From Paracamarosporium sp. OC-R06-R3 (Eukaryota; Ascomycota; Dothideomycetes; Pleosporales; Didymosphaeriaceae), in NCBI GenBank assembly GCA_019828545.1, contig JACVRA010000161.1, positions 1 to 64,000 of the forward strand: a stretch of DNA of 64,000 bases, in the 5' to 3' direction. Below the pieces are notes generated by a model. That model saw nothing but the letters and a program-made list of their open reading frames with translations. It was not told where the DNA came from and did no database searches. Both the position numbers and the translations under genes were made by a program. Below, piece by piece: positions 47,719 to 57,226 of this stretch (the first letter of the stretch is position 1; every line of letters starts with the position of its first letter).

Positions 47719-49646
47719 ATGTCTCCTGCTGCCGTCGCGCGCTTCGTTGCCGCATCGGCGCTTGCCCTGGCTGCCGCCGCCGCTCCGACGACAACAATCT
47801 CAGCCGCATCCTATGCCGGCTCGGAAACCGCGGACTCGTACCCTCCGACCGACAGTACGTCGCTTCTGCTCAACCGTGTTGGATACGCGTATGCAATTTC
47901 TGTATGCATGCTAAATTGCTCTTGCAGCCGACGTCAATTCATCCCTGTTCCCCCCAGAGAGCGTGGTTGGCTTCCCTGGCCCTACACCTACAGGCCTTGA
48001 GCCCGCAGCAATTCAGACCGCTCCCGCTTACCCATACAACGAGGGCAACGCAAACCAATTCCCGCTCGTCAATCCTCAGCCGCATGGTAGCAGTGCAGAG
48101 TCCCGCTTTGACATCTCCAAGTACTGGGGTAACCTCGCGCCTTGGTACAGTCTGCGTTCGGCCGATTACGGCCTGCCCGACGCAAACCCACTGATTCCGG
48201 CGGGTTGCGATATCACCCAGTTGCATCTGCTCTACCGCCATGGCGCCAGGTACCCCACCAGCGATGCAGCACCTCAGATTTTCGCCCAGAAAATTGCGAA
48301 TGCCACCAAGACCGGCTTGGCTGTGTCCGGCGAGCTCGCTTTCCTCGGGAACTGGACCTACAAACTAGGCGCCGAACTCCTCACGCCTTTCGGACGCAGC
48401 CAAAACTTCCTTTTGGGCGTCTCGTATCGCGAGCTGTACGGCCAACTGCTCAACAATTTCACAGAGGCTGGCACCTTGCCCGTGTTTCGCACTCAATCGC
48501 AAGATCGCATGGTCAAGACGGCTGAGAACTTTGCGGCTGGCTTTTTTGGTGTACCTGAATACCTGGACCAGGTCAACATTGAAATTCTAGTCGAGAACGC
48601 GACCTTGAACAATTCTGGCGCTCCGTACGAAACTTGTCCAAATTCAAATATCAAGAGTCGTGGCAGTATAGGTAGTACAGTCGCCGCGCAGTTCGCTAAC
48701 AATGCGTTCAACGCTACAACCGCTCGGCTGCAGTCGCAGGTAAGTTGGGTTCTTGGACCCAAGATTCGGATGGAACTTTGCCTGATCACACGACTAGGCC
48801 TCGGGAATCAACTTCACCTCTACCGATGTCGTTGCTATGCTTCAGCTCTGCTCGTACGAAACTCACGGGCTCGGCTACTCAGCCTTCTGCAACTTGTTCA
48901 GCCAAGAAGACTTCCTAAACTATGAGTACTACTACGATTTGGTATGACTCCCGCTGCATCGATTACTGTGCATGTGCTGAGCCGACTGACCGTCTTTTCT
49001 AGTCATTCTACTACAACAACGGCCCCGGTTCTCCAGTGGCAGCGGCCCAAGGCAAGGGCTATCTCGATGAATTCATCGCGCGTTTTACAGGAGAATACCC
49101 CAAAGCGCAGTCAGCGCTAAATGAGACATTTGACAACACATCGACTTACTTCCCGCTCAATCAGTCCATTTATGCAGATGCCACGCACGAAGTCGTCGTT
49201 CTCGATACGCTGACTGCCTTCAACTTGACGGCCCTCTTCGACGGCCCACCTCTGAGCGCCACCGGCAATCGCGGCCAGAATAGCTTTGTAGCTAGCGAGA
49301 TTGTACCCTTCGCCACGCACTTCACCACTCAAGTCCTCTCTTGCCCTGCTTACCAGCCGACGAAGCAGATCCGTTTCATTGTGTAAGCAACCTCCCTTTC
49401 TTTTCCACAAAGACCCCCTGCACTTTTATGAGGAAGTATCTAACAGGTATTCATAGCAACGATGCAGTTATTCCCATCAACAACTACCCTGGCTGCACTG
49501 AGGACCCAAACGGCCTATGCTCGTTCGACAACGTCGTATCAGTCCTCCAAAAACGAAGCAGTGAGATTGACTACGACTACGACTGCTACGCAAATTACAC
49601 TGCTTTTCCGGGAACTGATTATAACGGCCGTGCGCCGAGATCTTAG
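47719..49646 (+). CDS. Secreted histidine acid phosphatase (phytase-like)
   Basis: Histidine acid phosphatases remove phosphate from phytate or other esters outside the cell. The start at 47719 gives a signal peptide (VARFVAASALALAAAAAP). Five exons are supported. The introns restore PTDTDVNSSLFPPE, LQSQASGINFTSTDV, YYDLSFYYNNGPG and IVNDAVIPINNYPG. The catalytic motif is LLYRHGARYPT. The proton-donor region reads ADATHEVVVL where many relatives have His-Asp, so this is a His-Glu variant. Other family blocks are QDRMVKTAENFAAGFFG and LCSYETHGLGYSAFCNLF. There are many N-glycosylation sites and an even number of conserved cysteines. Length is about 520 residues, fitting the family. Confidence 0.92.
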
Positions 49647-50107
49647 GCAAGCTTTTGTGCCTTTGTGGTGATGCTACACATGTTCCAATGCCTCATGACG
49701 TGAGTATGCCTAACGATAATGAATATCTCGAAGTCAATATATCAACATATAACCCCGTCTAGAACACAATCCTTTTTAAATAGATCAGACTAGGCCTGGG
49801 TAATGAAAGCATGTTCAGTCTCAGTGTCAATTAAGTGTCACTTAAGTGTCAATTATATGCTGTGCTTCATGCTGTGAACGGTCTGTGCCAGATTCTACGG
49901 GGTCTGTGCCTACGATTACGCACCCTCGAGACCCCGAAGCCTGAACGCAGGCAGCATTACCAATAAAGGAACATCACCTCTCAAAGCGTTAGACATGGGG
50001 TATTTTGATTGTTTAAATTGTTTATTGAGAATATTCCACTTTGTTTCGTATACTCGTGACTCATACACAGTTTTTATCATAGCACGTTGCAATCGTAACA
50101 GCACGTT
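49647..50107. other. Convergent intergenic spacer with short repeats
   Basis: The spacer lies between the convergent 3' ends of the phosphatase and the second receptor. It includes three near-copies of TTAAGTGTCA/CTTAAGTGTCAA around 49822-49854 and a repeated GGTCTGTGCC at about 49880 and 49900. No gene is seen. Confidence 0.6.
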
Positions 50108-51522
50108 TCAGCGCTCCTCGGCTTCTATCTCTTTTGAAATATCCATCTCCTTGGACGTCGAATCTATCTCTCTTGTCGAGCCATCCGTATCTCTCGCAGG
50201 ATCGACCTCGCGCGACTCCACGTTGGTACTCATTTTAGAGTCCTTCCTTGACATGGAGTCCCGTTTCATTACCGCTTGGAAGTCGGTCCCGCCGATGCTC
50301 CGGAATGCCATGCCCTCTTCGAGCTCGCGATCCGACGAACAGCTACTAGGGTCCTCGGGGAAGACCCGGTTTTGGATTTTGGAGAAGAGCCGAGAGATCC
50401 AGGTGTCTGAGAAGATGGGCCGGAGGACGGGAAGGCAGCAGGCGATGAGGGCGGAGCTGATCTCAATAAGACACCACATGACGACTTTGGTGTTCTCTCT
50501 TATAAGATTTGTATGGCCGCGTTTGGTATCTGGAGAGCAGTTAGTACTCTAGTGTCGGTCGGGGATCAAGGGTCTAGTAAGTACCGTATGCATCTTCCCA
50601 CATGATGAACACGCGCGACGCCGCTGCCGCGGTAGACATGAAGCCCAGCGCAAACACACCCACAATCTGGACCTTTCTCCAGAAGGTAAAGTTCATTTTC
50701 CAGATCATCACAAGGGGCGCCATCAGGATCAAAACGTCTATGAACAGGTCGGAAAAGCACAGCGCTACGTTAATCCCGCCAGTATCGTTACAGTACTTCC
50801 TTATAGTTTCGACCGTTGTCCAATATGCCCAGGGTCTCGTCCCGCACTGGAGAACGCTCGCGCAGACGAAAGCGAGCGCCCACACAACCAGGAGCACGCA
50901 TAGCCCGATGGAGTAGTAGTGGAAAAATCTACTAATGTGGAAAACGCGGCGGTAGAGAAATATGACGCTGAGTTTTATCGGTGCGAGCGCTACGACCGTT
51001 ATGATGGGGACAATCCATGAATACTGGTTTCTCGGTTAGTATACCGATTTCTTGGGATGCATCCGAGTGGGTTGTCTAACCATAACGTTGGGGCCTTCTC
51101 TCCATGAACGTATCATCTCGCCGGTTTCGGGATCGATATGGGAGTTTCCTCCGAAAAGGTGTTTCCTGGTTCCTTTGTCGATTTTTAGCAGTGATGTGGT
51201 GAGTACGTGGTGCAGATCTTACCATGAAGAATGACGCCTGTTACGCCCCATAGGCCGATCTTCACCACATTATTAGCATAGTTGATGGTAGAAGGAAGAC
51301 AGAACGATTCAATTGGAAAAAAGAACTTACCAGGCCAGCAAGCGCAGTCCAGTCGTCAACACTGAACTTCTGCTTCTTCATGTTGCGGACATAGAAGCGG
51401 GCGCCAACAGCCAGGCTCGACAGGGCCGGCAAAACGCTGCAAAGCACGAACATCCCCGCAGCGTTGGTTGACATAGCTCGTTGCAATGCAATTTGTAGTA
51501 AACTTGCAATGGAGGGGTGCAA
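50108..51522 (-). CDS. PTH11-like integral membrane receptor (rhodopsin-domain), copy 2
   Basis: A second seven-helix PTH11-type protein, not closely similar to the one at 45781. The start at 51522 gives MHPSIASLLQIALQRAMSTN, then helix 1 (MFVLCSVLPALSSLAVGARF) and the conserved FSVDDWTALAGL. Later exons give YSWIVPIITVVALAPIKLSV, LYRRVFHISRFFHYYSIGLC and VCASVLQCGTRPWAYW, the typical QC..RPW segment, then NVALCFSDLFIDVLILMAPL and FMSTAAAASRVFIMWEDAY. The last exon ends with a long Ser/Asp/Glu-rich cytoplasmic tail. At least five introns are implied, some with approximate borders. Its proximity to the RiPP-like locus could be chance. Confidence 0.85.
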
Positions 51523-52836
51523 CTGTGCCAGATGGGTGCGTTCGCGCGAGTAGGCCAGGGCACTTGCGGTGTCCGAAGAGTTTATCTAGCACAGACACTA
51601 CACACGAAACGATGGAGCAGACAATGAGAGAGAATCCTTCGCTGGGACCGGCTCTAGCACTGGGTCTCGCATGGCAGGCAAGTCTTTGCGTGTTGGACGA
51701 CGACCGCTTTTGACAATGACCAACACGGCGAGGGATGCTGACCCTTGGCCGATTGCGGGGCCTCGCAGTAGAACCAACCGTCTGCTAACGCACACTGGAG
51801 TAGGCATACGACGCCACCGAACAGCATGGTGGCGCTGCGCATCTCGATCGTAGGCGTGCTCGTGTGGTCGCTGCGCTTGGCCGCAAGTGTCCCGTGGTGA
51901 ACGCTGCGTGGCCCGCGATTGGTGGAGGCGCTTGGTAGACCGCCGAGAGGGCCCCCAACGGCGCCGGGAGGATGGGTGACGACTTGAAAATCAGGCGCCG
52001 AAAGACTCCATAGGGCTGGGCGCCTCGCTGTGCCTCAAACGTACGTGCGATCGGCCTCGTGGACGCATGTACACATCACCAGTAGCGCATCCACGAGACA
52101 GATATTCAGGGTCTTCAGGGTCCAGCAATGACCACCATCTTGCAGACTCAGCATTTTTGCCGGGAGAGAGGGAAGACGGCTCCAGAAGCACTCCCTGCAG
52201 TCATTCCTGACCAGACCAGCCACCCGCGATCCAAAATCCCCACACGCAGGCGCACGCATGCAGCTGAGCTGATACGAAGAGCTAGTGATAAGGCACGTGC
52301 CGTCTATTCGTCTATTCTATTTGTCTAATGCTGATTATATGAACAATGCTGAACAACCGCAAACCAGTAACACCCTCGATGCAGAAAGTCTAAGCCCATC
52401 AATGCAAAAATCTGTCTCCCGGCGGCGTAACTACACCCCGCCATGTCATGCCATGCCATGCCATGCTATGCAAATGCAAGTCTATCTTTCTCTATCCGCG
52501 AACCAAGAAATGCCGCACGCAATGCCAAAATAGCAAACGATAAAGAAAACCGGGAAAATGCAACGAAGAAAAAAAAAACACCGCCAATGCGTCTAGTCTA
52601 TATGCTGGTTTGTCTATAGCTCCAATGCAAATGCTCGTTCGCTCGTTCGCGCCGTTAAGTGCTGATGTGAGAACTTAATCAATCAATGAAATCTGTATGT
52701 ACTGGGTAAATGGATGGTTGATGAGAAAATCGGACGTCGGAGCCGGTGGGTGGCGCATATGTACAATCCTACGTCCGTCTGTCACTAAATGACGAGTGAC
52801 GGTGGCAGTGACGCTGAGTTGTTTCGTGAAAGGTAT
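51523..52836. other. Intergenic region between receptor and repeat precursor
   Basis: This is 1.3 kb without a recognised gene. It contains the 3' flank of the peptide precursor and a CATGC-type microsatellite (listed separately). Short frames have no support. Confidence 0.5.
52440..52471. repeat. CCATG/CATGC pentamer microsatellite
   Basis: About six imperfect copies of CCATG (CCATGTCATGCCATGCCATG and on) lie 370 bp downstream of the precursor stop. No function is implied. Confidence 0.85.
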
Positions 52837-53547
52837 TTACAAGCCAGAGAGGTCGGCGGCTTCGCGTTTGAGGCCGGAGAGGTCGGTGGTGGAACGCTTA
52901 AGGCCAGAGAGGTCGGTGGTAGAACGCTTCAGGCCGGAGAGGTCGGTGGTGGAGCGCTTGAGACCGGAGAGGTCGGCTTCCCTCTTGAGTCCTGAGAGAT
53001 CGGTCATGGAGCGCTTCAGACCTGACAAGTCGGCAGTGGAACGCTTCAATCCAGAAAGGTCAGCGGCATCGCGCTTCAGGCCTGACAGGTCAGAGGCATC
53101 TCGCTTCAGGCCAGATAGATCAGCCTCCCTCTTGAGCCCGGAGAGATCCGTAGTAGAACGCTTCAAGCCTGACAAGTCGGTGGCTGAACGCTTGAGCCCG
53201 GAGAGGTCGGTGGCGGCTCTCTTCAGTCCACTGAGGTCGGTAGTCGAACGCTTAAGCCCAGAGAGGTCTGTGCTTGAACGCTTCAAGCCGCTGAGGTCGG
53301 TAGTCGAACGCTTCAATCCACTGAGGTCGGTGCTGGACCTTTTCAATCCGCTGAGATCAGTGGATGATCGCTGGACGAGCTCCATGATCCACCGCTTGAG
53401 GCCAGATAGGTCTGTGCTTGACCTTTCCTTCAACCCAGAAAGGTCTGTGCTTGAACGCTTCAATCCAGATAGATCGGTGCTTGAGCGCTTCAATCCACTA
53501 AGATCGGCAACAGCCGGATCAGCGTCCCGCTTGAGACCTGACAGGTC
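52837..53547 (-). repeat. In-frame DLSGLKR-coding tandem repeat array (about 30 bp unit)
   Basis: The array has 23 units of mostly 30 bp (27 bp where the spacer is Glu-Ala). One unit carries a 3-bp addition turning LysArg into LysGluArg, and one a 24-bp insertion. Units differ at many silent positions: Ser is written TCT, TCC, TCA, AGC or AGT, and Leu and Gly codons also vary, while the encoded pentapeptide is invariant. Confidence 0.9.
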
Positions 53548-53658
53548 CCTCTCTATTTGTGAGGCTGCAATAGATTCGTATTCCCACGCGATAGGAGCAG
53601 CAGTAACCTGGAGCGCCATGCTCAGAACGACAGTAGCGGCAGCGAATATGGAGCGCAT
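52837..53658 (-). CDS. Kex2-processed repeat precursor, candidate RiPP (23 x DLSGL)
   Basis: This is a 273-residue secretory precursor with start ATG at 53658; an upstream in-frame ATG at 53712 would bury the signal peptide. Residues 1-21 (RSIFAAATVVLSMALQVTAA) form a clear signal peptide. After a short proregion ending SQIER come 23 copies of DLSGL. Twenty-one are followed directly by Lys-Arg, one by Lys-Glu-Arg, and the last by the stop codon. Three-residue spacers vary: SST, STT, AAT, SAT, STA, SMT, DAS, DAA, EA or EAA. One copy is followed by an eight-residue insert, WIMELVQR, ending in Arg. Kex2-type cleavage in the late Golgi and carboxypeptidase trimming should release many near-identical peptides of about 5-8 residues. 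There are no cysteines. A divergent UstYa-like gene lies 1.4 kb away, so a cyclised or oxidised RiPP is plausible. A linear signalling peptide is the alternative. Confidence 0.9.
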   Translation of the reverse strand: MRSIFAAATVVLSMALQVTAAPIAWEYESIAASQIERDLSGLKRDADPAVADLSGLKRSSTDLSGLKRSSTDLSGLKERSSTDLSGLKRWIMELVQRSSTDLSGLKRSSTDLSGLKRSTTDLSGLKRSSTDLSGLKRSTTDLSGLKRAATDLSGLKRSATDLSGLKRSTTDLSGLKREADLSGLKRDASDLSGLKRDAADLSGLKRSTADLSGLKRSMTDLSGLKREADLSGLKRSTTDLSGLKRSTTDLSGLKRSTTDLSGLKREAADLSGL

Positions 53659-55069
53659 ATTGACAAGGGATGTAGTGATAAGCCTGTAAGATGGGAAAAA
53701 CGCAGATCGCAAAATGTGATCTTCAGTGGTGTGAGCTGGGCAGTGGCGAGGCAGAGTTGGCTATTGCGTGGACCTGTGTCGTTGGTCTAGATGCGTTGGA
53801 GGCGTCGTATTAAACCTTATTGCTGCGAATGATGCTGATCTTGTGGTGATAGTTCGTGATGCTCGTTTTCAGACGAAAGCGTCACAGTATATGTATACAC
53901 AATATCGGCCATTGAACACGCTCGTCTACTCCACTCTGAAGTTCGTCAAACGACCGGTTCCCTATGACGGTGGCCGTACGGGCTCCACGAGCTCGATTAT
54001 TTTCCACGGGCACTATCGTCGTCGTCGCGAAGGTTAGCATGCATCGGTCAGACTACCAGTTGAGAAGCCTTGATGTGGCTTCGCGATCTTTGTCAGAATC
54101 CCCGTGATGCTGTGGCACAATCCCAGATGATGGGCACCGGGATTCGAGTGATAGTCGGTCAGGGTGTGCGCTGAGCGCGGACGCCATATAAATTTCGGTC
54201 CCCGAACGCCAGGCTAACGGCTTTGGGCTGTTCTTCAATATGCACGACATCCCCTCGTGCGCACGGCAAAATCAACATCCATCTCGTCTATTGTAGCAGC
54301 TGCGTGCTGACGTATTTCCTTTTTTATCTTGGCTCGTGTTGGTTCGATCGACAATCGACGATCTGTTCCTCAGTTTACGCGGTGTGCAGACGCGTCTCGT
54401 ATTGCTCCAGCCACTCTGCAATTGCATGTGTCATGGTACCATGCTTTTCGCAATCCTTTCCTCCTGATAACGGTGTGCCGTTGCCCCGCATAAGACATCC
54501 TTACGGACGCCTCAATCCTTACACTAGGTACCCGTTCAAAAAGCCAGAATCCGCGCGCTTCTAGTAGACGCTGTCCGGTAGATTTCCGAAAGGAACATTA
54601 ACGTACGAAGAGCGTTCGGCAGGTCACATTAGCGGTCCTCATCGCTTCGCGGCAAACATGCTTGGATCGAGGCGACGAGTATCGTTCCACGAGTTGATCA
54701 CCGCGGCAGGAAGATATCCCTGCATGCCAGGTACAAAACGTGGGTGTAGATAAGATCCGGGAGCTCGGGCCCTCCGAGTTGGACCAACATACTTACGATG
54801 GACTGCCCGTTGGCGGTGCATATGTTCCTCCTCAACATCGAAATTCCCTATATGCACGTATAGAGAGCTGGTGGTGTATGCCTGAGTTTGTCCCGGAGGA
54901 TTCGAACAACAACAGACACGCTGAAGCGACGGGATCTGAAGAAGACGTGGATGCCACCTTCCGAAAACTAACACAGGTGGATACTTAGTATAGAGGTGTA
55001 TTGTGAACATCTTCTTTACCTTTGTCCTCATCATCAAATTTCCCACTCAACTTTCTTACCATCATCAAT
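53659..55069. promoter_or_regulatory. Divergent region between repeat precursor and UstYa-like gene
   Basis: These 1.4 kb hold both promoters of the two RiPP-locus genes. Close to 55070 the leader is a long pyrimidine-rich tract (CTTCTTTACCTTTGTCCTCATC), typical of well-expressed fungal genes. Open frames at about 54601-54988 on the plus strand (including SELDQHTYDGLPVGGAYVPP) are unassigned. They could be an exon, a gene remnant or chance. Confidence 0.4.
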
Positions 55070-55986
55070 ATGGATCGTCCTTCAGAGAAGCGTTCTTTCG
55101 AAAAATTGTCCCTCGATGGGTCCTATGACGATGATCAGGGTTCATCAGTGCAGTACGATGTGTCTGAGGCACTGTTAGGGGCGTCGGACTCACACAGGGT
55201 CTCCCACAGAAGATCAAAGTCTTGGAGATCCTGGATGGTAATCAACTCCACGAGGATCTTTTTAGGGATTGCTCTCATCATCATTGCGGTCGAGAGTATA
55301 TGTATTGTCGAAGTCCAACGGCGAGCAAATGCTCGCATGCGTGGCCCGAGTATGTCACCACCAACAAACACAATGTTCCGCACTCACTAATAAATCCCCA
55401 GCGGGCGTGAGCCATGAGCGTACAGTCCCGAGAACGATCTATGCGCACTCAAAGTACATGTCCAATGACGAGGAGGTGGCGTCAAAAGCATGGGATGAGA
55501 TTCTCGCCGGCCATGGAGTGATTGCTCTTGATGCCGATTATGTTGCAGAGAAGAAACTCCCACCGAGCGTACCTCTCCCAGATGACAGTGGAAACTTCAT
55601 GTACGTGATTGAAGCGTACCATGCAATGCACTGCACCGTAAGTCTTTCCAGCTCAGAGAATTACACTCTCACTGAAGCATTTTTAGAAAGTCATTCGTGA
55701 ACATTACATCTTGATGGAGCAAGGTCGTGCCTGGAATTGGTCCCGTCCGCATGACATGCATTGCTTCGACGCACTGCGACAATATATCATGTGCAACGTT
55801 GACGATACGATTCTTTGGACAAATGGCCACAGAGAGACAGGCCATGGACAAGAGAAGAAATGCAATGATTGGGATGCACTTCGGGACTATGCAGAGTCCA
55901 AGTCGGCCAATTACTTCGATGTTGAACCAGAGAAAGGCATTATGCATTTGGACAACTACCATGCTGGCGATGGATTGACTTGGTAG
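55070..55986 (+). CDS. UstYa-like oxidase (DUF3328), putative RiPP-modifying enzyme
   Basis: Three exons (55070-55349, 55402-55637, 55687-55986) with canonical introns (GTATGT to CCCCAG with CTAATAA; GTAAGT to TTTTAG) give 271 residues. There is a cytosolic acidic N-terminus, then one membrane helix at about 61-81 (TRIFLGIALIIIAVESICIV), then a lumenal domain. Both family motifs are present: YHAMHC (H167, H170, C171, spanning the second splice site) and PHDMHC (H194, H197, C198). UstYa/DUF3328 proteins catalyse oxidative cyclisation, hydroxylation or related steps on Kex2-processed peptides of the ustiloxin, phomopsin and victorin type, and on some non-ribosomal peptides. The nearest gene is the DLSGL-repeat precursor, transcribed divergently. 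No frameshift is seen. This is a single UstYa copy; known clusters often carry two or more. Confidence 0.93.
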
Positions 55987-57226
55987 TGTGTAGTACTGGA
56001 ACAGGCGTTTGGGTAAAAAGTTATGGAATCTATTAGTACACCAATGTCTAGCATAGTATTGTAAATCGGCTCCAACCAACTTACTTCTCGGTTATGACTA
56101 TCTCGCTTGGATCATGAGTCTAGAATGAATCAAAATGTCGTTGTATTCTGTTAGTGCGAGGACCCCTGCTCTTTAGGTATCTGTATGCATTTCTAGTCTT
56201 CTCCACATGGTATAGAGCTGGTTCCAGGGTTCACTCGTAGTTGCGCGCTAATGTTGCTTTAGCGCTTCAACCGCGACCGCCGTAGCGTCGGTGTACGAAA
56301 ATCAATACCGAATCTTGTCATCCCCCGTAATGCTGGGAGTTGCTTCCGAAGGGTAGGAAACAACACGAGAGGATCCACCAACTCGGGTCTGGAGGCGTCA
56401 AAGAAGCTTTGGTTCCCGGTCGCCGTGAAGATCATAAGGCTGAATATGTGGGGAAAGGGAATGGACACAATGGGTCCAGGGTACCTAGGATGGGACGGCC
56501 CGATCAAAGTGTGCTTGATCAAGGCCGATCACGGGGAGGATGGCGGAAAGTCAGGGCAATGCTACCATTGGATGAAAAAATTCACTCAGCAATACATTCA
56601 CAGCCTTCGGAAGCACCAGGCGCTTCGAGTAGGTTCGCCTTGTTGGTGGTGTGGAGATGGTCAATGGCGATCTAAAACGCAATACGAAAAGGCTAAAGGC
56701 TGAATCGATCCAATGCAGCTTCTTAGCAACTCATCGGTCAGATTCACTCCTTCGGTCCATTTCCAAGTAATGACTCTACACTTCGTCATATTCTTGGGCC
56801 GAAGCCAGCTTTACGAAGGTACCTTGTAAAGATATCTGGTGATATTTGCCACTCTTAGATATGTGCCCTGGATTTCTGTAGAAGCGAGGCTAATGATATC
56901 CGAGATAACGTCGTTCTGATCGGCAATTGCCTTTCACCTTCGGTCATCGAGCCCGTCGATTCGGCCTACCGTAATATTTCAATTATTCAAGCAAGGCTAA
57001 CCATTCGGAATCAATACCAAGCGAGCAAGTAGACAAAAAGCACGGTCGGGTTGGGACTAATCACCGTGTGTAATAGACCATTTTGTAGTCCTGGCCACCC
57101 TTGTACATTATGCACTACGACTTTGTGCACGTCTCAATTTAGGATCAAAGCGTGCTTGCTTTCAACGGTTAACTTGCGTCGGTGAATAACCAGTGGCGCA
57201 ATTGATGTTCGGAATGTTCTGGACCT
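55987..57226. other. Convergent intergenic region with unassigned open frames
   Basis: The plus strand is open without stop from about 56263 to 56703 (about 146 codons, including KLWFPVAVKIIRLNMWGKGM and QCYHWMKKFTQQYIHSLRKH). The minus strand has an 87-codon frame at 56259-56522 opposite it. Neither shows a known domain or convincing start or introns. It could be a gene remnant in the RiPP locus. The rest is empty. Confidence 0.4.

Noticed and set aside
47324..47809. 161-codon minus-strand open frame rich in Arg
   Set aside because: It overlaps the promoter and signal-peptide exon of the histidine acid phosphatase; a G/C-driven shadow.
53380..53403. Possible mini-intron (GT...AG) at the WIMELVQR insert
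   Set aside because: The GT-AG interval is about 22 nt, too short to splice, and removing it would shift the frame. It is an in-frame insertion instead.
52796..53689. Long plus-strand open frame (297 codons) rich in RPERSVVERF-like repeats
   Set aside because: It is the antisense shadow of the DLSGL-repeat precursor. Repeat periodicity keeps the frame open, and it has no signal peptide or recognisable domain.
54639..55046. 135-codon minus-strand open frame upstream of the UstYa gene
   Set aside because: It overlaps the UstYa leader on the opposite strand and has no domain. It may be a shadow of the unassigned plus-strand frame.
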